From NCBI GenBank assembly GCA_900239685.1, contig OENT01000661.1:23665-87664 (forward strand): 64,000 bases of DNA. Reading direction: 5' to 3'. Positions 24,196-36,720 of this stretch are shown in pieces. The translations under genes were made by a program, and so were the position numbers. The stretch's first letter is position 1. Each line of letters starts with the position of its first letter. This DNA comes from Rotaria macrura. Its lineage: Eukaryota; Rotifera; Eurotatoria; Philodinida; Philodinidae. Under the pieces are notes generated by a model, which was not told the DNA's origin, ran no database searches, and saw only the letters and a program-made list of their open reading frames with translations.

Positions 24196-24870
24196 TTAGA
24201 CGTTACTCTCTGGAACTTTACAAACATATGTCGAGTGGGCATCATTTTTCAGTTCTTTGTCGTATACAATCAATGCTTGCTCACGTAAATGAGCTTGTCG
24301 TCTAGCCAAGCAGAATATTAGTATCACATAAAAGAAAACGAACAGACTGCACATTAATAGAAGGCCGAGTATTCTTTTGCTGTTGCTGTTGTTATTATCT
24401 GGTGTCATTGTAGTAGGAGTCGCTGTTAGAAATATAACTCGTACAAGGCCACATTTTTTAGATTGATCAACTATATGATTCGTTTTTCCTGAATCCATTT
24501 TGGCATAATTTTTTATATTGCATTCGTCATTGTCACCATTCTTTAATAAATAATTTACGATGATGCCTAATGCGAAAACGACAAACGCCACTATAGTTTC
24601 AATAATTATAGCTTGCACCGAAGCCTTGCGCAAAACTCGTTTCATACGAGGGATAAAATTCTTTTGAGTCAATGGAATCTTCCCTAACCCTTTCAGATAT
24701 GACATAGAGGTAAACCTTGTTTATATAATGTCATGGGAATTAGTTATCTTACCTACTATTAGAGAATGTTCAGCTTGAGGTCGCTTGCATCCAGGGCAGA
24801 TGCCATCTTTATCAGCTAAGCGAAGTTCTTCTAGTGATTGCTGAGAAAACTTACAATTCCTGGTCTCCAT
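24196..24870 (-). CDS. two-exon, two-span membrane protein, unknown function
   Basis: Exon 1 (24870-24753) encodes 39 residues including LADKDGICPGCKRPQ, with Cys25 and Cys28 forming a possible metal-binding CxxC. A 63-nt intron (24752-24690, GTAAG..AAAG) joins in phase to exon 2 (24689-24196). The total is 203 residues. Two hydrophobic spans are clear: about 66-88 (IIIETIVAFVVFALGIIV) and about 146-168 (LGLLLMCSLFVFFYVILIF). The loop between them has two cysteines and an Asn/Thr-rich stretch. The basic cluster before span 1 suggests a cytosolic N terminus by the positive-inside rule, with a cytosolic C-terminal tail. I recognise no family. An ATG further upstream (24936) would add 22 residues with no support. 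Confidence 0.7.
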
Positions 24871-24939
24871 TTTCACTACAATATAAAGAAAAGAAACTTT
24901 TAACGATGCACAGTTAGGATGTACTTTATCTATCACAAC

Positions 24940-27150
24940 CTACGTTTTTAAGAGTATACACTGTTATCGAAAAGCTTCTATTGACGTAATTCCTTAATCT
25001 GTACCATAGATTACACATTTATATTGATAATTCTTTCTGATCAATATTTGTCGATGGTGGTTAACTCTATCGCAATAGACAGACATCGAACCGCAGAGGA
25101 AAAAAATACTGTAATCTCTGCAGCGGTTTCGCGATTGAAAAGGTTCTGAAAATTACTGAGTGTTTCATGCAGACAACACTATGTACAATAGGTTTTTCTA
25201 AACTTTAAATAGTATGTTGCATGATCAATGTCATTGTTAGCGATCTTCAATGTCATCTATTATTTAAAAACAGAAAAAACAGTATTAATCGTTTGATAAG
25301 GCCATCGTCTTGGTATTTTTCATGTGGTACAGACAAACGGAATGGCAGAGTATTAATAATCGATTGTCATATTTTATTTGTGCTTACGAAAATTTCTGGA
25401 ACATCTATGAAGAAATCATGAGTGTCACGTCCGGTAGAGATCCCATAGGTCCACTTTTCAGACCATCAGAATTCAGGACGAGTTTTCTTTTGTCTAGCTC
25501 GCATTAGCAAAATCGGGGTTGTTGAATGCGAGTCAAAACTCTGAATTTCAAAATTTTGAATTTGACTTATTTTCAAAAAAAGCTAGCTTTTCAAGAACAT
25601 ATTTTTGAATACAAAAACAGGCTTATTGAGAAAAATTTAATTTTCATGAAAACACTTGCAAAGTTATTTTAAATTAAATATATTTCAAAGAATTTATTTT
25701 CGAATCTACCTATTGGTTTATTGTCAAAGATTAAACTGTTATGAAAGCAGTTGTGTTTTTTTGAAAAAGGCTTTGTATTTCATATTTGGAAAAGCTTACG
25801 ATAATTTTTGTAAATATGGTAGATATATTTTCATAAAATAGAAAAAACGAAATCTGGTCACTCTCTTCAAACAATGCAGCTCTCACTTTTGATTTGGTTT
25901 CAACACATACAGTTACTAACTCTAGATAGTAACATTGAAAATATAACAAAAAGCCGTGCATTTTGCACAGGGTCTAACTAATATGCTTATCAGAGTTATG
26001 AACATAATTCAATACCAGCCATACGCACAGTTGGCCGAAAAAATAATATCGACATGAACAATGGTCAGTTCATGTTTAAGAGAGTTGTTAACAGTTAAGA
26101 ACATGTTTTATTCTATGATTTAGTCTCAACATTCAAAGAGTTATCATAAATAGATAATGAAACAAAATTGATAATGTGCTATGGTTTTTCACTTTACAAC
26201 TGTAAATATATAATAAACCATCAAAGTATACTATAGCATTTACAGCCCCGATAGAATATTGTTCACCAAGGTCATTTATACCGCATTGAATAGCAATTTT
26301 CTTAGGTTGTTTTAGTCTAGCCCCTAAACCTACAGTAAACTGAACACACATAGGATGACAACGATACTCTTCTTCTTGTTGCAATTTTACCAATGAACAC
26401 TACATAAATGAATTAGATGGAGATTTTTTGGTTTTTCTTTAGACTAAATGAAGACTTTGTAGCTGCATCTATGACAATAGAATTTTGTGCATACTTGCAT
26501 TAATCATAGTGTTCTCACCCGAACAAACTAGTGTAAGTGTGAGCTATACCAACCACTGCGAAGACCTGACTAAAGTAAACACGTGCCTAATAAAGTAGTT
26601 CTTCTTTTAATTCTTTTAGTTAACTTACATCAGGTATAAATTATCATCATTGCAAACAGTTAAAATTCTACATTTGCAGAATTACAAGAGAAGCAACAAT
26701 GAACTACACGTGATTAGAGTTGCCATTCACTGGAAACATCATTTCTTTAAACATTTTCTTTTCAACATTTTCCCAGCATACCATAAACACACTTTTAACG
26801 GCAGAATATGCGGTTCTTTCTTGTCTTTCAAGATGATTTGTTATATTATTGATTATCGATTATTTATATTCGTCTAGAACATGAATTATAAATATTTTAA
26901 CTTCCTGACCATTCCTACAAAATCTAAAATAAACGAAAGGCATCGATGTGAATTTACTTTGATGGTATGCTTTATACTTTCCACGTCATGTAAACCAATA
27001 AAAAGTTTGCTTCAAGTGATAATGAACCAATAATGAGATGTACCTACCAGAGGTGATCCCTGGAAAAGATTTTCCCTCCTGTTCTACTACTTTTTTTTCC
27101 GGTGGATGGCAAGGCAATTGATGAAAACTTTGTCCTGGTTAGCCTTACTG
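24940..27150. other. gene-poor region with one possible orphan exon
   Basis: The minus-strand frame 26133-26393 has a compositionally protein-like core (CVQFTVGLGARLKQP, then GEQYSIGAVNAIVYFDG) but opens without an ATG and has no partner exon that I can find. It may be one exon of an unrecognised or dead gene. Nothing else is supported. Confidence 0.35.
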
Positions 27151-27630
27151 TACTGAAAACAAAAATGGTACGATAACAAACCTAAAGGAGTACTGTGAAC
27201 AAAAAAAAGTTTTCTAACATACAACGAAACCTAAAACGATTTCGATTTCGTTGCAATTATCTGAAACATATTGGGTTCGGTACAGACCCCTACAAAAAAC
27301 TTGAAAGAGTGTCCTGAGCCAATGACAATCAATTTTAGTCAGCCCAAGTTTTGTACGGAACCATTTGAGGGTTTCGTATTGTCTTCCTAANTTAGGAAGA
27401 CAATACGAAACCCTCAAATGGTTCCGTACAAAACTTGGGCTGACTAAAATTGATTGTCATTGGCTCAGGACACTCTTTCAAGTTTTTTGTAGGGGTCTGT
27501 ACCGAACCCAATATGTTTCAGATAATTGCAACGAAATCGAAATCGTTTTAGGTTTCGTTGTATGTTAGAAAACTTTTTTTCGTTCGCAGTACTCCTTTAG
27601 GTTCAGTATCGCACCATTTTTTTTTCAGTG
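27151..27630. mobile_element. 480-bp near-perfect palindrome (MITE) centred on one N
   Basis: The sequence is symmetric about the single N at 27391. The inner 195 bases of each arm are identical, while the outer 45-60 bases differ at several positions. Tips read TACTGAAAAC...AAATGG on the left and the complement of CACTGAAAAAAAAATGG on the right, resembling the CACTGTAAAAAAAA tips of the element at 54.4 kb. No transposase is encoded. The real loop has been replaced by N in the assembly. Confidence 0.85.
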
Positions 27631-28149
27631 TGTCGGTGCCAAGGAGCACATTACTCTGACATGACATCGTAGATTGAGGCCACAGCAAGGGCTGGACGTC
27701 CCTTTCTAGGGCATAGTTTCAAGGAGCACATCATCCTAACGTAATTAAGCGCAAATTAAATCATGGATGTCATTTAAAATGGCAGCAATTTATCTTGAGC
27801 GAAATGCAATCTTTTTTCTATCTTCATTTTCCCTCTCTTTTTCTAACTCTCTCTAGCTCGTCTCTTTTGGAGAGAAGCTAATTTATAGTCGATCATTTTC
27901 GAATACAAAAAATATTCTTTACATCATTACTTCTTTTATAGATCCCATAAAATATTTAAACACCTTAATTTTTTTCTTGATTCCCCTTCACTACAACCCA
28001 GTCTGGTAAAAATTGAAATAACCCCATTTTTACACATTAAACAGCGTATATTTTAACGTTTTATGAAATGCGAGCTTTTTTGGAAAACAAAGAGAGCTTG
28101 TGAAGGTTAACATTTAGGAAATCATTTGTTTCGAAGAAGAAAATTTTTT

Positions 28150-29385
28150 GGGAGATCAGAATTTCGGCCCACGGAAATTTCAGACCGAACTTTCGGACCG
28201 GGCCAAAAGTCCGGTTAAATTTCGGGCTGGCCGAAATTTCTCTAGGACTTTCAGCCCGACCCGAAAGTGACCTCATAGTCCAAAAATAAAAATTTAATTT
28301 TTTAAATTAATTGCTAATTATCATAGTGCTGAGCAGGACGACACGAGGCTATGCTATCTTTTTCAAGGCCGGTTATAAATGGTATTGTCTTTGAGATAGT
28401 TATTATTTCCTTACAATATATCTCAAAGTAAAAGAGAGTGTAGTCTTATTAGATGGGCTATCAATTGATATTCCTCCTTTTGTCTATTGCGCGCTTATGA
28501 TTGTGTCTTCTCCAGCGTTATTAATGCTTCAAATTTCTTAATTTTTAATTACATATGTTCAGTTTTTTCTAGCAAGATCATTTTCTTAAATTCTAAATAA
28601 AACAAAAACATGGAGAAGTAATACGTTCAAAAGAAGAAAGTTAAGATAAACGACAAAAGTATCTCTAAATATTTTAACACCAAAATATAAGTTTTATTTT
28701 ATTGTTTGGCTGATTCTACTCTTCTTTGCATCGTTCCATATGGAGTAGCCCTTGACGGATAAGTGCGACGTTTTCTTTTGTTTGTATTGCCAGTTACTGT
28801 CACTACTGGCACCAATATTGATGCTTGAAACGATGCTGTTGCAGAAGAAAGTTAACGAGAAACGTCTAGTAAATAGAAACTTGAACTACTGAGAAATGTC
28901 TTAGAACGTAATTCTAAAATACTGAAAATAGTTTCATGGAAAGGCATCTCTCATTCTATTAAATACAAGATGATATTACTGTTCTCCAACCCCTGATATT
29001 GCGGAATTCCAAGTAGTTATTTTCAGTCAGCAAGCCATAATTTGAATAATTGATTGTCCTAACTGAAACTTATCAACTATGAAGTTCATATTACATTTTC
29101 ACCTACTGACATGGAATGCCATTGATCCAGATGAAATGTACTGAGCAAGATGCTGTAGCTATGGTATGATCTAAACTCATGCTGTAAGGTACTGCACCAT
29201 CCCGCTCAGCACTACTTCGTCCTGCTCAGCTCTATGACGTCCTGTTCGGCACTATGATAATTAGCAATTAATTAAAAAAATTTAAGTATTATTTTTGGAG
29301 CATGAGGTCACTTTCGGCCTGGCCCGAAAATTCACCGGAATTTCGGACCGGTCAGAAACTTCCGTGGCCGAAATTCATGTAACAC
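28150..29385. mobile_element. inverted-repeat element with CCGAAA-rich arms, about 1.2 kb
   Basis: The left arm (about 28155-28350) contains many short CCGAAATTTC/TTTCGG(A/C)CC units, then AATTAATTGCTAATTATCATAGTGCTGAGCAGGACG. The right arm (about 29190-29385) is the complement in the same order, including CTGCTCAG repeats on the inner edge. The right arm is shorter in the CCGAAA portion. The central 840 bp shows no transposase. This is probably a non-autonomous foldback element whose subterminal CCGAAA units are binding sites. Confidence 0.75.
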
Positions 29386-29389
29386 AATT

Positions 29390-31040
29390 TTTTTACCGCT
29401 CAATAGTGCGTACTTTTTAAGTATCAAAACGCCTTTATTTTAACTCTTGTCTTACAGAAAAGAGAAGAATATAAAACAAATGAACGCGATTGATTCTTCC
29501 GTGATCATCTTAAGTTGACCCATATACTATTTATGAAAACTAGCTAAAAGATGAGCTTTCATCACGAAAAAGAATACAAGAATAAAACAAAAATGACTCT
29601 TATATCTGACTAGTTGCTTTTCTTAACGAATGTATGAAAGTATGAATAACAATAGAAGAAGAAAGGACACAGAGCAAGCTTTTCTGTCCTGTGTGGTCTT
29701 GTGCTGATCTCTGATTTATAGTGATGGTATGTTGAAAATACAGAGTGACACTATTTTTTTCCAGGGGATATACATATATAGATCCGGTTGAAAGAAATCA
29801 ACACTATTCCTAATAGATCAACTGGATCAATCATTAATTAATGCGCCTAAAACCAAAAAATTGTAAGCTTTGCAAATCAACTTTCGAAGGTCCGTAATAA
29901 TCGCATTCGTAGTCTTTTTGTGAAACATCACCTTAAAAGAAGTGTTGAAGTGCTCAAGTGTAGAAATGTGCACCCCGCCCCCTTGCCACCCGAAGACGGG
30001 GGGTCAGGGCCATCACTGGCGGTTGCAGGCGCTTACAAAGGAAACTAACAAAGGTGATATATAACTATCAGGTAATAGAGTTATAGATGAAACATTTCCT
30101 TCTTGAATTACTATGCTACGAAGTATATAATGATGATAAACTATAGATCGTACAGATATAGATATAAAAGACCAGCTTTACGAGTTCATCAACAGTGTAT
30201 GTATCGTATTCTATATTTTCATCCTGCAGGGATTACGCTAAAAGCTTTTATTTCATCTGGTCAGTTTTCTCACAATAATTTCTCACTAAAGAACGACTGG
30301 ATAAATCATCATTTATTTTCAAATCATAAACATGCATAAATTCCAAAAAACCATGTTTATAAAAGCTTAGATATTTATCATCTTAGACAATACAAAAAGA
30401 ATTACGAAAAAAATGAAACAGTTGTAGTGATAGTTGATCGCGTTCAGTTCATTTGAAAATGAAAGTTTGAAGGATGGCAGTAAAATCAAAATTGATCACA
30501 TTGTTATATTATATTGTCCTGTTTCTTTCTACAATGTAGAAGAAAGGTGATATTTCAGTACTATAAAAAATATTTCACAGGAATGTTTTCATTGATTGTA
30601 AACTTTAGATATGCTCAATATGCTATTTTAAAAGGAAACTATATTAGATTAAGACGAAATCTTTAGGATTTTAATCCCTGCTCAGTAGAAAAGATACTCT
30701 GTAAATAAAATAGTTAGTAAGAATTAGTGTTAAGGTGACGAAATCTAACTGATTCGGCGTGGTATGCTACTCACATTAATTTTACAGCTACTTGTATAAT
30801 CTTTATTTTATCCTTTTTACTAGTAAATTAGATTACACATCGCCTGACAGAATTCGGACGGCTTCTATGAGTATCAAGAAGCAATGTCGAGCGTTCGTAA
30901 TAACGGTGAGTCATATGCAATATTTGCTTTGGACAACTTACGCCGATGGTTGAGCAGAAAGTGTCTGTTAATATTACACTCATCTGAAATTCTTTTTATA
31001 AATACCATGAGCATAGTTCGTCATGGCTAAGTTTTGTTTT
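29390..31040. other. intergenic, GC-rich patch, no gene seen
   Basis: A GC-rich patch at about 29968-30032 (CACCCCGCCCCCTTGCCACC and a short GACGGGGGG hairpin) stands out. Open frames here lack any recognisable domain. Confidence 0.4.
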
Positions 31041-31176
31041 AAAACTCGTTCAGCTTGGCGAGACAACATGATAAGAAGGAGGCTCGCACGGACTTTCTCT
31101 GTGGTGGTCCCAAAAGAGCCCTTCTTGGGAAAAATACTTAATCGCAACGTCGAAATTGAAAAAAATAGTATTGCTA

Positions 31177-31449
31177 TTAACTAGTCTTGCGTTTACCTGG
31201 ATATATGCAACAGTATGTCTTGAATCCAATCCAGCAATATGCACCATCACCGTGTTTATCAGTCTTCATAGTTGTCATTCCCCATGGGCAGCTAGAACTC
31301 AAAAAACATAATGGTGATTCTCCCCGCCAAAAGCAGTTGTATCCGGATGACTCTCTATAAATTCGAAACTCTTTACATGTGCATGATAAATTATGAAATA
31401 AAATCATTGTTGCAACAAACAGAATCAGTCGCGCAACATAAGTTGCCAT
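31177..31449 (-). CDS. small secreted cysteine-rich protein
   Basis: From an ATG the frame encodes 90 residues. Residues 1-22 are a hydrophobic signal peptide (LILFVATMILFHNL). The mature part has eight cysteines at 23, 25, 39, 48, 54, 72, 80 and 81, in the arrangement C..W-R-G-E-S-P-L-C..C..GDGAYCWIG.K.YCC. That pattern resembles small secreted cysteine-rich proteins found across invertebrates, but I cannot name a function. The frame may be only exon 1: an AG|GTAAAC donor at 31196 and an acceptor before 31123 would replace the last six residues with a tail ending at 31050 that contains WDHHRESPC, echoing the WRGESPLC motif. I find the secretory call firm and the 3' end unsettled. Confidence 0.6.
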   Translation of the reverse strand: MATYVARLILFVATMILFHNLSCTCKEFRIYRESSGYNCFWRGESPLCFLSSSCPWGMTTMKTDKHGDGAYCWIGFKTYCCIYPGKRKTS

Positions 31450-31692
31450 ATCTCTTATCTAAAATTATACAAAGAAATCCAAACATAACGCGAATAAACT
31501 AGAAAAATACAAGCTTTCTCTATTTATACTGTTGAAGTCTTTCAGTTGTATTCGTATCATTAGTCATTTGTCTCGTAGTTGGTCTTGTCATATTTCTTGA
31601 CATGGGTATGTATGTGCATGTACTTTTTATGCATTTTTCATTTCAATTTTCACAAAAACAACTTATTCGAATTTAGCACTGAATACTGACGA

Positions 31693-33372
31693 TGGCTAAG
31701 TGTGTTTGGCATAATTCAACTTCAGCTATTGTCCTATGCACAATCTACCAAGGACTTATAGTAAAGTGGTAATCTCTGGATCTCGTACACCTGTCTCTTT
31801 GCTTGCATTCATAGATAAAATGCTCGTTTTTGAATCAATAGAAGAGGCAGCCAGTAAGGAAAAAGTTGACTGTACATGCTATTCTTTTTCTTTTGATGCT
31901 GAGAAAATCAGGCTTTTCGGATATCAGCAACGGAACATGAAGATTACGGTCGTATTCGGAGCTTTTGTCCATAAAAGATTCAGTTTTTTATCGAAATGCA
32001 AATGATATTAGGAGTCCACCCAAAAGGTTGAATCTATTGGCATAAATTTTTGGTTAAAATACTCTTCGTCAAAATGACATCTGAGGGAAATGACGTATCA
32101 CGTTGTTCAGAAAGTTTGTGCAACAACCCTCCTACTACAAGGTTGAAACGTGTGGCTTCCACCATCGTGTAGAGCGTTTATTTTTAGGATGCTACACCGC
32201 TTTTGACCTAATTGCTTCATTGTCGTCTTGAGAAAAGGATCGAGCCTTCTCTGCTAGGTCTGCTCATATTTCAGATAGTGTATTTCGATCATACTTCGAA
32301 TCCACTGCAAAACGAGAAATCTGTTTCAGAAATCACGATGCATGGTTCCGTAGATCTCATCAAGGGCAACAAGATGCACTATTTGGGTTAGCAGCTGGAA
32401 TGAGCTTAGGTAGAAAAGGTGGCTATTTGGATATGAGGCATTGAGAAGCCGTGAAAACCTCACAAGCAAAATGCGTATTTTTCTTTGAAATCCCTCTCGA
32501 TCACTCCGAAAACCCAACAACAGAGTGAGTTTTGGCTGCTCTTTCTTTTAGTAGTCTCTGAATTTCAAAATTGTCTGATTCTGTGTGAAGCCATTCACAG
32601 ACACCATCTGAAAAATTCGAGGACTTTGAACGAATGTTTTTCTACTCTCCCCATCACAGATTTTAGCCCATATGAAATTGTACCTAAACTAAACTTCTTA
32701 TCTTCAGACCTCTCCTGGTTAATAAGATGCAGGAGTACTAAGTCGCAGCCGCCACCATTATAACTAAAATATAAGCCCACTTGGTCGTCAAAACTCTTTT
32801 CTTTTCCCAAGAAGACAATGATGCAATTAGCTAAAAATCGGTGGACCAGCCTAAAAATGAATGCTCTAGATGATGATGGAAACCATATGTTTCACACTTT
32901 TAGTAGGAGGGTAGTTGCACGAACTTTTTGGATAAACTGATATAAAATTACTCTAAAACAAAAGTGAGGTGGAATACGACCGAATTTCGATGGAAAATGT
33001 TTTTACCTAAAATTTATTTCATTCAATTTAACTTTTCGTGCAGACGCTGAATATCATTTAAATTTCATCAAAAAGCTGAGTATTTTATGGAAAAAAACTC
33101 CGACTGCGAGCGTTTTCCTTCATGCTCTGCTGCTGATATCCGAAAAGTCTGACTTTCTCAGCATTATTAAGAAATAGAAAAGCGTGAATATTCAACATCT
33201 ATCTTGCTGGCTGCCTATTCAATTGATTTGAAAACGAGAATTTTATCTCTCAATCCACAGAAGCAGTTTAGTTTGTAAAATCCAGAGATTACTACACGTC
33301 TTTCAGTTCCTAGTGGATTGTGCATAGGAAAACAAATATAATTGAATTACGCTAAACACACTTAGCTATAAT
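31693..33372. mobile_element. 1.7 kb foldback element with ~550 bp arms
   Basis: The left arm begins GGCTAAGTGTGTTTGGCATAATTC and the right end is its complement (GAATTACGCTAAACACACTTAGC). Complementarity continues inward: about 31720-31990 pairs with about 33040-33330, and about 32095-32240 pairs with about 32800-32945, at roughly 75-85 percent identity by eye. Only a few hundred bases in the middle are unpaired. No transposase is visible, although the left arm has an 89-codon open frame (31736-32005) that is disrupted in the right arm. Confidence 0.8.
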
Positions 33373-33379
33373 CAACATT

Positions 33380-36300
33380 GAATTCGGGAATCGAAATGAT
33401 TAATTTTGTGAAAATATAGAGATGGAAAACAGCTGAATTTTGAAGTTTTTTTCACCGAGATCGAAAATGAAGATGCAGAAAAAATACATGTTTGGTATCA
33501 GCGCGTCAAGCTCTATCGAACCGTGTGAAATTCAACAAAATGAAAATTCTACTTCATTTTTGCTCCTGCCGCATCTTACGCCGATAAAAGAATTACAGAA
33601 CTATCTATATAGAGGGATTCAATTAAGTTATCTAGTAATGAATTATAAGTCTAAAAGTGTGTTAAGTATTGAAAAATAAAATAATCCTCACTATTCGAAA
33701 TACCAAAAAGGAAAAAAGATAGATTAGACATTATCCAATCAATCAATTCGTATCGAGAATTCCTTTTCAAATTTCTGATTCTTCTTATGTCTAACACGCT
33801 AATGGAATATAAACAATGCTATCAATTAGTCGTATTCTTAAATGAAGAGAATTCAATAGGAGCTGAATATCTCTGTTTTTATTCGTTTTCTAGGTGAGTC
33901 TTTTCAAACGGTTGTCGAGGTGATGAGGATCGGTTGACATCCCACTGGACTTATATTCATATTGCATCGATTTCGCCTCATCATAATATGAGTATTATAG
34001 GAAGTAACTTTCACTGACTTCCACTTCATCAAGAACGTGTATGTTGATTTATTTGCATATTTCTGTTTCATGAATAATACTGCATCACAATATTAGTTGT
34101 AATTAGATAATATGTTAGCAATAAAAAGAATAAGAAAAAAAACTATCGGGATCGACTAATCGAATGGACTAAGCTTTGTTTATTTGTCTTTGATATCTAG
34201 ATGGATGATATTGAACCGTTAAGACGGACGCATATTTCTACATTCTATTGATGATGTCTAATCATCTCGTATCAGAAATAACAAGTTCATTGAAACTTAC
34301 AAGAAATATTTCAATTTGGAAAGCATCCTCTTATCCATATCATCAGATCTTCACACGTAAACCTTTCCTGCTGACTAATGAAATACATGCCACTTATTAA
34401 TAGTCATCCAGAAGAATGCAATTTTTACAAATTTTCTCTTTACGATAATTCTGGAATTAGATTTATTAAATCAAATGTGTGAAGATTTGTACCCTACGCT
34501 TTATTTGCGTGAAATAATAAGCTAGGAGCTAGTCTTAACAAAAATTGGAATAATGTGAAGTTCAAAATACTTCATACAACGTCTTAGAAACAATAGAAAT
34601 TTTAGAAAACGTTTTGAAACTTTTTTAAGAAGTTTTTTAAATAAAGATAAAGTATCCTGTCTAAGGAAAATTCACGTTGCACTAATATAAAATAAGCTCG
34701 TTATTCATAACGTTGGAAGTTGGGAAATATATGTCTCATTCTCTCTATACTTTCATTACGTCATTTCCAGTCTTTTTCAGTTTCCTCTATATATATTTAT
34801 ATACGATCTCGAAGAATTTCGTTTTCGTATAGTTGGATAAAACATCAATTACTCTATCTAATATAGTTGGTTTTACTTTGTTTAATTGTATTTTGGCTAA
34901 AAGCTTAAAATATATTGGAAGAGATCCATCAATTTCAAACGTAAAGAAGATATTGAAGATAAGTTAGTTGTAAATAATACAAAAATTTAATACTTATAGA
35001 AGAATTTTAGACGTTTACTTGATTAGGCGATCGAAATCTCTTAAGAATAAAACACCTATGGAAACAGATCATGAAAAAATGTCTCAGAAAAACACTAAAT
35101 TTCTAATCACGATGTCAAATTAATTCAATAAAAGCATGTTTCGTTTGAAATAGAAAGGAATGAAATATTATTGCCTATTGAAATAAAGGAAATTAGTATC
35201 ACAATAATTTTATAAACTTATTGTTAGCGGATGACCCTGGATGTTTCTCTCTTCTTTCATCTTTATTTCTTTTTCTTAGATATCTCTTTTGATGTGAACT
35301 TTCTCAGGTCATTTCTCTATTTGCCCTTGTATTTCTTTTCGTAAACCCTAGATATATACATATATAGAATACATATATATATACTTTCTTTCTTTTTCTT
35401 TTGAAGTAGAGAGTACAGTTACTGTATGATCGATAGACATGTGTGTGTATGTGAACGTTTTTCGATTTAAAATAAAAAACGAAAATCGAACATAAATCTC
35501 TCCGTAACACTTATCAAATAAGTAAAAGAAAAACTGGATGGTTCATTGGAATAACTAATGGGCTATCCAACTGCTTTGAAACAAGAAATGCGCATCGTTT
35601 TGAATAAATCTATAGAACGGAATAAAACTATGAAGAATAACATATTCAAGCTAGAGATGTGCTTTAGTGTTTTTGGAATGTTTAGAACAAAATGAGTACT
35701 CGACAAAAATTTGGTTAGATGTCGGTTTCTTGTTTCAAAATAATTCCTCAGTACTAAGAACTGAGATTTTGTTTCCAGACTTAAGACAACAAATATTACA
35801 CGAATCCATAAGGAGCTTTTTATTAATAGAAAAATACTCTTTTCTTTGTTGATTTAAGAATTCATTGGAGAACATAGAATACGGAACCGGAAATTGCCTT
35901 CTCTGATTAATTTTCTACATAAATGGCTTTATTACCAACTTACATCTTCGAATAATATTTAGAATACTATGTTGTCTGATAAAAATGAAACATAATATGT
36001 CATACGTACCAATGCATAAATATTAGAGAAACGCAGTATGTTCGCTGTCTTTTCCTGAAGTAAAAGTCGTATACCCAGTTCTGTATTTTTCTGTTTCTAT
36101 ACGTCGCATTTTTCATATGCAACAATATTTGTTCCATATAGCTTTGCTGGCGACTCGAATAGAAAAATAACTATATGTATTCTCTATTTACTTTAACCAC
36201 GTATGATTTATTATCTCCATTAGCAGCGACATAATCGAAACAGTTCTTTGTCTTCTCTTCCTTTCTAGTCGTTTTTTTCTTGACAGCATGGTCATAGTGT

Positions 36301-36640
36301 TGTCGACTAAAAAACAGACCACATTGTATATCTAAGATGAAAATCAATCCTGCAAAAATTGTTGTCATCTCATTTATTCATATAAAACACGTTACTCGAT
36401 GATTTTTTTTTAATTTTTATTTTCAAAAAACATTTATTCTTGTTGCTCTAACGAAAAATATTTACACAAAAGAATGATCATGTGCCCACCTTTACTTGAT
36501 AAGGACTTTTCTTTTGAGGAATAGATTTACGTTGTTTGAGTAACATTCGATAAATGTTCGAGAACAGATTAGATTCATTAGAAGAGGATGTTTCCAGAAA
36601 AAAAACAGATTAATCATGTAAAATAGAGAGGGAACGATGG
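33380..36640. other. long gene-poor region, no convincing gene
   Basis: All open frames are short and without motifs. The minus-strand frame 36171-36368 starts with a hydrophobic stretch but has no other support. TA-rich and GT patches lie at 35350-35450. I see no terminal repeats. Confidence 0.45.
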
Positions 36641-36651
36641 TTAGGGTTACA

Positions 36652-36720
36652 TGAGGGTGTGAGTGTGGGTGTGAGTGTTGTAGCTCAATCTACTAGCTGT
36701 ACCCACACCCACCCTTCACT
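36652..36720. repeat. telomere-like hairpin
   Basis: GAGGGTGTGAGTGTGGGTGTG faces TACCCACACCCACCC across about 25 bases, an inverted pair of GTGTGGG-type runs at the left edge of duplication copy B. The corresponding site of copy A (21310-21355) has GTGTGGG facing CCCACACCCACCC. Confidence 0.65.

Noticed and set aside
27214..27568. Identical 67-residue proteins on both strands
   Set aside because: A mirror effect of the palindrome around the N at 27391; the frame includes the N.
36171..36368. 65-codon frame with a hydrophobic start
   Set aside because: The signal-like start is its only support; similar frames arise often by chance in this AT-rich region.
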